Below, in pieces: positions 54,739 to 64,000 of a DNA stretch of 64,000 bases (its first letter is position 1; each line of letters opens with the position of its first letter). A program made the translations under genes and the position numbers. The notes beneath the pieces were generated by a model. It searched no databases. It saw only the letters and a list, made by a program, of their open reading frames with translations, and was not told the origin of the DNA. Source of the DNA: Streptomyces sp. RKAG290 (lineage in GTDB: Bacteria; Actinomycetota; Actinomycetes; Streptomycetales; Streptomycetaceae); contig NZ_JAJOZC010000001.1 of assembly GCF_023701695.1 (NCBI RefSeq), positions 7,811,894 through 7,875,893 on the forward strand, given 5' to 3'.

Positions 54739-57349
54739 ATGAAACGATGGCGCATTTCCCTCGCGACCTGTCTGCTCTTCTTGGGACTCGCCGCGCCGAA
54801 CACTGTCGCGCAGGCCGCCACGCCGGCCGCGGTGAGCGATCCCGCCTCCCTGGTCAATCCACTGCTGGGCACCTCCAACGGGGGCAACACCTTCCCGGAG
54901 CAGACGCCCCGTTCGGCATGGTCTCCTGGAGCCCCGATACGAACTCCCGCCCACCCGGCGGGAACTACGCATACTCTGACAACGTTGTCACCGGGTTCAG
55001 TCTGAATCACATCTCCGGACCCGGCTGCGGCGCGATGGGCGACATCCCGGTCCTGCCGACCACCGGTGGCATCGATGGAAACGCGACCGTCGGCTTCTCG
55101 CACAGCAACGAGACGGCGAGCGCGGGCGCGTACTCGGTCAACCTCAACAACGGGGTCAACACCGAGCTGACCACGACCGCCCGTTCCGGCATGGCGCGCT
55201 TCACGTTCCCGGCAACCACGCAGGCCAATCTGCTGTTCAAGCTGAACGCCGACAAGGCCACCAACCTGCACTTCAACAAGGTGAGCAGCACCGAGGTCAG
55301 CGGCTCCGTGGACGCCGGCCTCTTCTGCGCGTCGGCCCCGTCCTACACCGCGTACTTCGACATGGTCTTCGACCAGCCGTTCACCACCAGCGGCACCTTC
55401 AACGGCGGCAATTCGCTCACCTTCGACACGACCGGCAACCGCACGGTGCAGGCCAAGGTCGGCCTGTCGTACGTCTCGATCGCGGGAGCCACGGCCAACC
55501 GCCAGTCGGAGAACCCGAACTGGGACTTCACCGGCACCCGGACCGCCGCACACAACGCGTGGAACAACGTACTCGGCAAGATCGCTGTCACCGGTGGCAC
55601 GTCCGACCAGCGACAAGTCTTCTACACCTCGCTCTACCACTCGCTGCTGCACCCGAATCTGCTCAGCGACAGCGACGGGAGGTACTGGGGATTCGACAAG
55701 AAGGTCCACACGCTGGCCGCAGGCCAGAAGGCGCAGTACGGCACCTACTCCGGGTGGGACATCTACCGCACTCAGGCGCAGCTGGAGGCGCTGGTCGCCC
55801 CCCAGCAGGCGAGCGACAGCGCCCAGTCGCTGGTGAACGACTACGAGCAGGCCGGTTTCTTCCCGAAGTGGTCGCTGAACTCAGCCGAGACGCAGGTGAT
55901 GAACGGCGACCCCGGTCCGGCGATCATCGCGGACTACTACGCCTTCGGGGCGCGGAACTTCGACACCGCTGCGGCCAAGGCGGACATGGTCAAGGAAGGC
56001 ACCACCACCAACCCGATCCGCATGGGTCTGGACCTGCAGACCAAGTACGGCTACCTGCCGTCCGACGGCTCCTACCCACGGGACTTCTACGGCTCGGTGG
56101 CCACGCTCCTGGAGTACAGCGCACAGGACTTCGCGACCTCCGCATTCGCGGGCGCGCTGGGGGACATCACCACTCAGTCGCAGTTCGCCAACCGCGCGCA
56201 GGACTGGAGGAACAACTTCAACGCCTCCAGCGGCTTCATGCAGCCCAAGCAGCTCAACGGCTCCTGGAAACCGGGATTCGACCCGGCCAGCAGTGATCAG
56301 TTCGTGGAGGGGACGTCCTGGCAGTACACCGGGGCGGTGCCGCACAACATCCGCGGGCTGGCCGATGCCATGGGCGGCGACAGCAAGTACATCAGTTACC
56401 TGGACAGCGTGCTGTCCGACTTCCACGGCTCCGGCGGCTCGCACGCCGACCTGGGAAACGAGCCATCCATTGAGCTGCCGTGGGAGTACGACTACGTGGG
56501 CCAGCCCTGGAAGACCCAGAAGATTGTCCGCCAGGTCCAGGACCAGCTGTGGCCGAACGACCCGGCGAAGTGGGGCGTCGGAAACGACGACCTGGGCACC
56601 ATGAGTGCCTGGTACGTCTGGTCCGCGATGGGCTTCTACCCCGAGACCCCCGGTACCTCCGACCTCGCGCTGGGCAGCCCGCTGTTCACCCACGTGGACG
56701 TGACGCTGGGCAACGGCCGGCACATGGTCGTCAACGCTCCGCAGGCCGCCGACAACGCCCCTACGCCCAGAGCGCCACCCTCAACGGCGCCAACTGGAAC
56801 AACGCCTACCTGCCCGCCGACTTCGCCACGGGCGGCGGGACACTCGGCCTCACCCTGGGCACCAGTGCCAACACCGGGTGGGCCGCCGCGGCGTCCTCCG
56901 CGCCGCCGTCGTACAACGGCAACGGTGGCACCAAGCCGCCGGGTCCGCCGGTGGGTCGCTCCGGTCCGGTGACGTCGGCGACCGGCGGCAAGTGCCTCGA
57001 CGACGACACCGCGTCAACGACGAACGGCAACAAAATCCAGATCTGGACCTGCAACAACTCCGCCGCCCAGCAGGTCACGGTGGCCGCAGACGGGTCCTTG
57101 CAGCTCCTGGGCAAGTGCGTGGAGGTCACCGGCAACGGTGGAACCGCCAATGGCACCCTGATCGAGCTCTGGGACTGCAACGGCGGCAACAACCAAAAGT
57201 GGACCTACGCGGCCTCCACCGGCGCACTGGTCAACCCCCAGTCCGGCCGCTGCCTCGACGTACCCAACGCGAGCACCGCCGACGGCACCCAACTGGAGAT
57301 CTGGGACTGCCACGCCGGGAACAACCAGAAGTGGAGCCTGCCCCAGTAG
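54739..57349 (+). CDS. Secreted GH92 alpha-1,2-mannosidase with ricin-type lectin domain, two frame breaks
   Basis: About 870 residues. ATG 54739 begins a signal peptide (KRWRISLATCLLFLGLAAP). The GH92 part has GADAPFGMVSWSPDTN, YGTYSGWDIYRTQAQL, FVEGTSWQYTGAVPHN, ELPWEYDYVGQPWKTQ and GNDDLGTMSAWYVWSAMGFYP, all family landmarks. It removes mannose residues from glycans with calcium. The C-terminal 125 residues are a ricin B-type lectin (WTCNNSAAQQ, LWDCNGGNNQKW, IWDCHAGNNQKW). Frame breaks at 54896-54900 (one G lost) and 56758-56763 (one C lost). It may work with the endoglycosidase at 35.1 kb. Confidence 0.88.
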
Positions 57350-57390
57350 TAAAGCCGAGGCGCTTCCCCCACCCTCCCCACGCACGATGG

Positions 57391-57421
57391 CACGCCCGTG
57401 CGCACCCCGCGCACGGGCGTG
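57391..57421 (+). terminator. Terminator-like hairpin after the GH92 gene
   Basis: CACGCCCGTGCGC (57391-57403) pairs perfectly with 57409-57421 across a five-base loop. It lies 42 bases after the GH92 stop, a normal place for a terminator. Confidence 0.7.
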
Positions 57422-57617
57422 GCCCGCCCTGAAGACCGCAGGCTCCAACGGAACGCTCCGGGCGCTGGGCAAGTGCCTGGACGCCACAGCTCTCGGCACC
57501 GCCAACGGCACCACGGCGGGGCTCTGGGACTGCAGAGGCGAAACCAACGAGGTCTGGCAGGCCTACAACGGCGGCTACCGGAATCCGGGATCCGGACGGT
57601 GCCTCGACGATCTGTCG
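57422..57617 (+). pseudogene. Ricin-type lectin domain fragment
   Basis: About 60 residues: GTLRALGKCLDATALGTANGTTAGLWDC, then NEVWQAYNGGYRNPGSGRCLD. This is one lectin module of the same kind as in the GH92 protein but from a different copy. It has no own start codon and is cut off on the right where the resolvase fragment begins. Confidence 0.6.
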
Positions 57618-58012
57618 TCGTCGATGACTTTCGGGCGGCCACCATGGTTGCCCTTGGCCGCCGCGGTGACCTGGCCTTCGAGGGTCTTCTCCCGGATGTA
57701 GTGGCGCTCGATCTGCCCGGCGACGGCGTGCACGGCGAAGAACATGGCGCCCATGCCGTTGGGGTCGTAGATTCCGGTGAGCGGGCCGGTGAGAAGTTCG
57801 AGCTGGATGCCGCCGGCCTGGAGCTCGGCTGAGAGTGTCATCAGCTCGGCCGCGTTGCGCGCGAGGCACCGTGAGGATGACCGGGATCTCGGGGGCGGCC
57901 TCCTTGAACAGGTGCCAGCGCGAGCGCCTTCTCCAGCTCGGGCCGGATCTTTGCCCGGGTGCTGATCATTTGTGAGAGCCGCCTCGTCCGGCGCCGGCAA
58001 TTCACGCCTCAA
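57600..58012 (-). pseudogene. Serine recombinase (resolvase) fragment
   Basis: The minus strand reads ARNAAELMTLSAELQAGGIQLELLTGPLTG, then MFFAVHAVAGQIERHYIREKTLEGQ, the middle of the resolvase catalytic domain. The N-terminal catalytic serine part and the helix-turn-helix are missing or frameshifted. The fragment butts against the lectin fragment. Confidence 0.65.
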
Positions 58013-58574
58013 TGTCGACCAAGGTGGGCTTCTGCGGTCGAAAGGGCGCTTCTACGATGAGGTCCTCAGTGTTCTGTACCGGCGGAAGGTGTGGCGGCAG
58101 GTGTTTTCGGTTCAAGTCAGGCCGGCGTCGGGAGCTGCGGTGCTCCAGCTTCGAGGTGAGCTCGACGTCGAGAGCATGGTGCAGCTGCGGGCCATGAGCA
58201 GTTCCATCCCTAGGTGCAGAACAAGCCCCGGCAGTGGACCTCGCTCAAGGCCCTCGACACGCAGGAGGAGGGCGATCGCACCGAGATCTACCCCTTGCAG
58301 GCAGGCCCGCGGATCGACCGGGCCATGGTCTTCGACTCACTTCTGAACGGGCTGAAGAAGCCGGACAAGCTGACTGAGCTTGTTCCTTTTCTTCCGGCCA
58401 CGTCCCTCTCCTGAGCGATCAAAGTTCGTTGGACGCCGTTCGAGGCCGGAAGAAGAGAACAATCTCAGAACCACCCCCACACCCAACTCACACCAGGGCT
58501 GAGTACCTGCTACGCGACCGGCGAGGTATTGAAATCGAATGACGCGAAGGGAACAGGGGCGCTACCGTCCGCGC
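58013..58574. other. Region with a STAS fragment and an unknown short frame
   Basis: On the plus strand, 58096-58190 reads FSVQVRPASGAAVLQLRGELDVESM, the start of a STAS domain that soon loses frame. At 58214-58414 a frame QNKPRQWTSLKALDTQEEGDRTEIY looks protein-like but has no recognised family. Both are probably remnants. Confidence 0.45.
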
Positions 58575-59579
58575 ATGGATCTTGAACCTGGTCAGGCCGT
58601 GCCCGCCGTTCCCGTTCCCCTCGATGTCGAAGTTCAGGTCGCCTATGACGCCTACCTGGCGGAGGAACCGGACTTGATGCCGATGAGCCTTGAGAAGCTG
58701 TCGGTGATCCGCGCGGGGGTCGACGTCGCAGTGGCGGCGCTCGGGGACCTCAGCCATGGTGGACGCTTCGTCGTCTCCCAGCCCTCGGTGCCTGGACTGG
58801 ACGGCGCCCCCGAGATCCCGCTGCTGGTGTGCACGCCCTCCGGCGCGGCGCCCGCATCGCGGCCTGCGCTCTACTTCATCCACGGCGGCGGCTTCTACTG
58901 CAGCGATCACCGCATCGGGCTCGACCAGATACTCGACACGGCCGAGCAGCTCGGGGCCACGCTGATCTCGGTCGGATACCGGCTCGCGCCCGAGCACCCC
59001 TACCCCGCCCAGATCAACGACGCCTACGCCGGCCTGCTGTGGGTCGCCGACCACGCGGACGAGCTCGGCATCGACCCGGAGCGCATCATCGTCACGGGCC
59101 CCAGCGCCGGCGGCGGCCTCAGCGCCGCGCTCGCCCTGTACGTACGCGACAAGGGCGGTCCCCGCCTGCTCGGCCAACTGCTGACTGCCCCCCTGCTCGA
59201 CGACCGCAACGACAGCGCCTCGGCCCTGCAGATGGACGACGTCGAACTCTTCGACCGCAGCCACAACCGGTTCGCCTGGAGCTCGCTGTTCGGCGACGCC
59301 CAGGGCGGAGCTCACGTGCCGCAGTACGCCGCGCCCGCCCGCGCCACCGACCTGACCGGCCTGCCGCCCACGTTCCTCGAGGTCGGCTCCGCCGAGTGCC
59401 TGCGCGACGAGATCCTCGCCTACGCCGACCGGATCTGGCAGGCCGGCGGCAAAGCCGAGCTGCACGTGTGGCCCGGCGGAATCCACTCCTTCGACCGGAA
59501 AGCCCCCCAGGCGCGGATCAGCAAGGCCGCCGTCGCGGCACGCCGCAACTGGCTCGAGCGCCTTCTCGCCACCAACTGA
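58575..59579 (+). CDS. Alpha/beta hydrolase, hormone-sensitive-lipase (family IV) esterase
   Basis: 334 residues. The family IV oxyanion motif HGGGF is present in YFIHGGGFYC, the nucleophile in VTGPSAGGGLSAA, and the acid and base in AECLRDEI and GGIHSFD. It hydrolyses carboxyl esters of small to medium acyl chains. No signal peptide. ATG 58575 (MDLEPGQ) is preferred; ATG 58539 would add 12 residues and neither has a strong ribosome binding site. Confidence 0.85.
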   Translation: MDLEPGQAVPAVPVPLDVEVQVAYDAYLAEEPDLMPMSLEKLSVIRAGVDVAVAALGDLSHGGRFVVSQPSVPGLDGAPEIPLLVCTPSGAAPASRPALYFIHGGGFYCSDHRIGLDQILDTAEQLGATLISVGYRLAPEHPYPAQINDAYAGLLWVADHADELGIDPERIIVTGPSAGGGLSAALALYVRDKGGPRLLGQLLTAPLLDDRNDSASALQMDDVELFDRSHNRFAWSSLFGDAQGGAHVPQYAAPARATDLTGLPPTFLEVGSAECLRDEILAYADRIWQAGGKAELHVWPGGIHSFDRKAPQARISKAAVAARRNWLERLLATN

Positions 59580-59679
59580 CGGCCGAAATCAAGATCCGGA
59601 CTTGCCCGGTGAACGCGTCAGGCTAGGGCTTCCGCTACCTGCCGGTGCCCCGCGCGGCGCCCGAACCAGGACGGCGCCC

Positions 59680-59800
59680 GCTGATCCTCTACGTCGTGGA
59701 ACAGATCCTCGCCCTGCTCCACCGGTCCAAGCACCTGGCCGCGCGCTGGGAACGGCGCCGAACTCCACGACGCCTTCATCGTCATGTGGCTCGGCCCGCG
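59680..59800 (+). pseudogene. IS5/IS427-type transposase C-terminal remnant
   Basis: Text VVEQILALLHRSKHLAARWERR, followed after a frame change by TELHDAFIV, corresponds to the C-terminal VERTFAWLHRFRRL...YER-ELH region of IS5 (IS427-type) transposases. Nothing else of the element is left. Confidence 0.6.
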
Positions 59801-59965
59801 CCGCCGACGGAGCCTTCGCCGCGGCCGACAACTCCGTCAGCACCAACTCCGCAGAGCGACGCGACTGGTTGTGTGGTGCCACTTGCCAAGTCGCTGTTTT
59901 GCCAACTGTGCGGCGTCGTCACAAAAACTACGCCCGCCGATGAGGCTCATGGACGCGGCGCAAAG

Positions 59966-60100
59966 CTGGAGCAGGCAGCGTAGAAGGTCGTCCTGCACCC
60001 CGAGCCGGCAGGCGAATAGTTATTCCACCCTCCGGTGCGAGCAGTCCGGGCGAGGGCGGGAGCCATGTTGGATCGGGCCACGCCCGCAGTGCCGGTGTGC
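59966..60100. repeat. Dispersed degenerate repeat, copy B
   Basis: Matches copy A (51760-51905): CTGGAGCAGG, GAAGGTCG, CTGCACCCCGAGCCGG and GGGCGGGAGCCA in the same order with small spacing changes. Confidence 0.6.
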
Positions 60101-60273
60101 GGCGCCCCGCGCGGAAACCGCGGTGAGTCCCACCGGCAATGTCGGCCTTACCTCGGCGCGGCCCGCCAACTCCCGACCAGGACCGATGGCCCCCGCTACG
60201 GATCACCCTTGCTCGATCCGAGGGAGAGTCCCGCAATGAACTGCACCCCGTTATCCGTGTCGGCCGTCCGAAC

Positions 60274-60290
60274 AACCGGAACCACCGGTT
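60274..60290. promoter_or_regulatory. Operator-like inverted repeat before the GH2 gene
   Basis: AACCGG and CCGGTT with a five-base spacer, 170 bases upstream of the GH2 start. Could bind a LacI-type sugar regulator; this is inference. Confidence 0.3.
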
Positions 60291-60458
60291 TCGACGTTGA
60301 GCGGGATAGCCATCCCGGTGAGAGAGGCTCCATTTCAGGCCGCATGTGCGGGAGTTGCGACGATGCGCGTCCTTTCTCTAGGCGCGGATGGCGGCGTTCA
60401 GTAGTGTGCGGATCTGTTTCTTCATGATGGATTCCAGTGTCAGAGAGGTGAATCCCTG

Positions 60459-63400
60459 ATGCATCAACGCAGACTGTTCCGCACACTCGCCGTGCTGGCG
60501 GTGTCAGTGGCGCTCAGCGCTCCCGTCTCGGCGGGAGCGGCCGAGGACCCGCCGCCACCCCCTCGGACGTATACGAACTGCTGGAGGATCCAGAGGTGAC
60601 CGGGGTCGGCCAGGAGCCGCCGCACGCCGATCTGACGCCGTACGCCGACGAGCGGGCCGCCCGCGAAGGCGGCACGGCCAGCCCCTGGAAGAAGTCGCTC
60701 GACGGCACATGGAAGATCCATATGTCGGACCGCCCCGAGGAAGTTCCCAAGAACTTCTTCTCCGAGGGCTACGACACGGCCGGCAGCGGCTGGCAGAGCG
60801 TGGGCGTCCCGCACACCTGGCAGACGGACGGTCTGGACCACCCGGTGTTCCGCAACATCCCCACCGAGATGTACCCGGACAACCCGCCGAACGTCCCGCA
60901 CGACACCAACCCCACCGGCGCCTACGTCCGCACTTTCGACCTGCCGCAGAGCTGGGAGAAGCGGGAGACGTTCCTGCGCTTCGAGGGAGTCACCAGCGGG
61001 AACCTGGTCTGGGTCAACGGGCACTACGCGGGCTACGACCAGGGGGGCTACTCGCCGGCCGAGTACGACATCAGCAAGTACCTGCATCCGGGCAAGAACA
61101 CCGTCGCGCTCCAGGTGCACCGCTGGGGATCCGGGTCCCATCTGGAGGACTACGACCAGTGGCGCTTCTCCGGCATCTTCCGGTCCGTGGGCCTCTACTC
61201 GACCCCGGTCACGCACGTACGTGACATCACCGTCAAGACCGATCTCGACGCGCAGTATCGCGACGCCACCCTCACCGCCGATATCGATGTCACAGCCGCC
61301 GAGGCCGGTGAGAGGGGGAAGGTCACCGGCAAGCTGTACGACCGTCGCGGACGCGCGGTGACAACGATGTCATCCCCAGTGACCGCTCGAGCGGACACCA
61401 CCTCGGTCAGGCTGAACGCCGACGTCACGAACCCTGACAAGTGGAATGACGAGACACCGAACCTGTACACCCTGGTCGTCGAACTGTCCGACAGCACCGG
61501 CAAGGTCACCCACACGAGCAGCCAGCCCGTCGGCTTCCGCGAAGTCGAAGTCAAGGACAAGAAGATCCTGGTCAACGGCAAGCGCATCCTGGTCAAGGGG
61601 GTCAACCGCGCCGAGACCGACCCGAAGACCGGCCGCCACGCCACTCATGAGCGCACCGCGTCCGACGTCGCCCTGATGAAGCAGCTCAACATCAACGCCA
61701 TCCGCACCTCCCACTACCCTTCGGACCCGTACCTGTACGAGCGCGCCGACAGCCAGGGCATGTGGATCGCGGACGAGGTGGACATCGAGACCCACCACCA
61801 CGACGGCTGCCCCGACAACTGCCTCGCCGAGAAACCGGAGTGGCAGAAGGCCTTCATGGACCGGGCCGTCGCCATGTACGAGCGGGACAAGAACCACCCC
61901 AGCGTCCTGATGTGGGACACCGGCAACGAGGCCGGGCTCGGCAAGGCCCACTACGCGATGGCCGACTTCCTCAAGGCGCAGGATCCGGGCCGTCCCCTCT
62001 ACCACCAGTCCAACGTCCCTGACGGTGACGCCCCGTTCGCCGACGTCTGGGGGCCGCGCTATCCCTCGCCCCAGAGCCTTGAGGACAAGGCGAAGACCAC
62101 CGAGAAGCCCATCGTCATGGGCGAATACGCGCACGCGCAGGGCAACTCACTCGGCAACTTCGGTGAGTTCTGGGACGTAGTACGCAAATACCCTGAGGTC
62201 CAGGGCGGGTTCATCTGGGACTGGGCCGAGCAGAACCTGACCCAGCCACTGGTCACCACCCCGACTCCTCGGGAAACGGCATCCTCTCCTACCTCACCGG
62301 GAAACCGGACCACGTCGACGGGCACCAGGGCAAGGCACTCTCCCTGTCCGGACTCGACGACTTCGTCGAGGTCTACCGCGACCCGAAGCTCGACCAGGTC
62401 TCCGACAAGCTGACCGTGGACTCCTGGGTCGAGCCGGCCTCCTGGACGGGTGACTTCACCATCGCCTCCAAGGGCGACCACAGCTACGCCCTGCGGATGA
62501 AGGACGAGAACACCCTGGAGTTCACCGTCCAGGGCGACGACGCCGAGCAGCACAGCGCGTCGGTCACCGTCCCGGACGACTGGTACGGCTCCTGGCACCG
62601 CGCCTCGGGCACCTTCGACGGCAGCAGCGTGAAGCTCCTCATCGACGGCAGGCAGGTCGCCGCCACGGCCTTCAAGGGCACCGTCGCCTACTCCGCTCAG
62701 CCGGTGAACATCGGGCGCAACTCCGAGACCGGCACCGAGGGTATGTCCACCCGCATGGCCCACGGGGTCATCGACCAGGTGCGGGTCTACCATCAGGCGT
62801 TGACCGCGAAGCAGCTCGAACCCGACCCCGCATCCGACGCGGTCCTCGCGCTGGACTTCGAGAAGCTCAGGACCGAGGGCACCTATCAGTCGTACGGGTC
62901 GGGCATGGGCGGTGTCGACGGTCTCGTCAGCACCGAGCGCACCCTGCAGCCCGAGACGCGCGCACTGGCCGCCGTCCACGCGCCCATCCGGATCTCGGGC
63001 CCTAAGGCCGGGTCGGGGAAGGTCACCGTACTCAACGAGCGTTCCTTCACCGGCACGGGCGATCTGAGGCTGACCTGGAAGATCACCGAGGGGGCGAAGG
63101 CGCTCGCCCAGGGGTCCCGTCCGCTCGCCATCGATCCCGGCCGCTCGGCCGAGGTCCAGCTTCCCGAGCCGCCCGCCAACCCGAAGGACGCCGACCGTCA
63201 GTTGACCGTACGCGCCGTACAGGCCGCGAGCACCGCGTGGGCCCCGCCGGGCACACCGTCGCGGTGGAACAGTTCGATATCGGCGGCAAGCAACTCGCCG
63301 GTGTGGTGAAGGCGCAGGCACCCGGCTCGCTGAGGACCACCGACTCCGGCGGCCGGGTCACCGTCGAGGGCAAGGGCTTCTCATACGGCTTCGACCGCGC

Positions 63401-64000
63401 CGGCGGCGAGCTGACGTCCATCAGGGCACAGGGCCACGAACTGCTCAGCAAGGGGCCCGAACTGGACGTCTGGCGCGCCCCGGTCGCCAACGAGATCAAC
63501 TCGGAGGACGGATCCTGGCGTGACGCGGGCCTGGACCGGCTGAAGACCAAGCCGGCCACCGTGCATGTCACCGAGGAGGACGGCTCGGTCGTCGTCGCCG
63601 TCACCAGCACCGTGGCGGCGCCCGGGGTGAAGAACTCCTCCTTCGCCCAGAGCATCCGCTACACCGTCTCCGGAAGCGGCGAACTGCGCATCGACCACCG
63701 CGCCCAGGCACAGGGCAGGGCCCGCACCGTGCCGTATCTGCCGCGCATCGGCCTCTCGCTGCAACTCCAGGATCGCTACGACCAGTTCACTTGGTACGGA
63801 CGAGGGCCGGAGGAGAACTACAACGACCGCGAGGACGGCGCTCCCGTCGGCGTCTACGCGACCGACGTGGACAAGCAGTTCTCCGGCTACCTGCGCCCGC
63901 AGGACTACGGCAACCACGAGGAGGTCCGCTGGGCCTCCCTCTCGGACGGCAGGAACGGTCTGTTGGTCTCCGGGGACTCCGCGGCGTTCTCCGCCGGGGT
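60459..64000 (+). CDS. Secreted GH2 glycosidase (beta-galactosidase-like) with LamG-like insertion, runs off right edge, three frame breaks
   Basis: More than 1,180 residues. ATG 60459 (AGAGGTG upstream) starts a signal peptide ending SVALSAPVSAGAAE. The GH2 sugar-binding domain includes YDQGGYSPAEYDISKYL. The TIM barrel has GVNRAETDP, NAIRTSHYPSDP, the acid/base in MWDTGNEAGLG and the nucleophile in VMGEYAHAQGNS. A concanavalin/LamG-like module (WTGDFTIASKGDHSYALRM, WHRASGTFDGSSVKLLIDG) follows, then beta-galactosidase small-chain text (ELDVWRAPVANE, FTWYGRGPEENYNDR). One base is lost at 60543-60560, at 62258-62264 and at 63241-63247. It is secreted and likely hydrolyses beta-galactosides. 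Confidence 0.88.

Larger units (their letters stand above)
59580..60458. other. Gene-poor region with IS5 remnant and repeat copy B
   Basis: About 880 bases. It contains the IS5-type remnant (59680-59800), repeat copy B (59966-60100) and an inverted repeat AACCGG-AACCA-CCGGTT at 60274-60290, all listed. No intact gene. Confidence 0.5.

Overview
This window is high-GC actinobacterial DNA that is almost certainly from a Streptomyces chromosome, probably an accessory or arm region. The evidence is strong third-position GC, GTG and TTG starts, a protein almost identical to Streptomyces endoglycosidase H, a pentalenene-synthase-type terpene cyclase, BldC/MerR-like and SigB/SigF-type regulators, and many decayed insertion-sequence fragments. 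No rRNA, tRNA or CRISPR array was seen.

Quality warning: at least twenty otherwise convincing genes are split by a single-base change, nearly always one missing G or C in a short G/C run. The reading frame resumes the same protein on the other side. This looks like an unpolished assembly more than mass gene decay. I therefore annotate these as genes with a probable sequence error and give the place of each break.

Layout. 0-3.7 kb: a leftward catabolic set (aldehyde dehydrogenase, MFS transporter, TauD/TfdA dioxygenase) with a TetR regulator. 4.0-8.1 kb: a PRC-barrel protein, a 600-700 nt non-coding stretch that looks like structured RNA ending in a perfect hairpin, a small MerR/BldC-like regulator, then a leftward STAS / PAS-PP2C phosphatase / RsbQ-like hydrolase operon resembling the Bacillus energy-stress input to SigB. 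A SigB/SigF-family sigma factor lies at 50.8 kb, but no anti-sigma kinase is visible. 8.9-10.7 kb: a flavohemoprotein coupled to a PNPOx-like protein. 11.1-13.7 kb: a STAS / response regulator / PAS kinase / single-receiver operon. 13.9-20.4 kb: an ankyrin/HEAT protein, an alpha/beta hydrolase, a nucleotidyltransferase, an IS5 remnant, and a LysR regulator divergent from an inositol-phosphatase-like protein and an F420-type reductase. 20.6-24.4 kb: a compact candidate biosynthetic cassette (ATP-grasp ligase, methyltransferase, FAD enzyme). 24.5-27.9 kb: a fatty acid desaturase with its ferredoxin reductase, divergent from a PucR regulator.

28-35 kb: small proteins, including a thioredoxin fold without CXXC and a SIGS-repeat protein; hemolysin III; a truncated SpoIIE phosphatase; an IS110 remnant; and a RibD-like/VOC pair. 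35-43 kb: secreted endoglycosidase H, a terpene synthase, lipoproteins and unknown proteins. 43-49 kb: membrane proteins, an HNH pseudogene, a nicotinamidase, a pentapeptide-repeat protein and an orphan MbtH gene. 49-54.5 kb: a flavin monooxygenase, the sigma factor, a membrane protein, a DUF2283 protein and a DUF5753 regulator fragment cut by an IS5 remnant. 54.7-64 kb: a secreted GH92 alpha-mannosidase with a ricin lectin domain, a lectin and resolvase junction, an HSL-type esterase, an IS5 remnant and a large secreted GH2 glycosidase that runs off the right edge.

Three secreted glycosidases (endoglycosidase H, GH92, GH2) suggest scavenging of high-mannose N-glycans and beta-galactosides.
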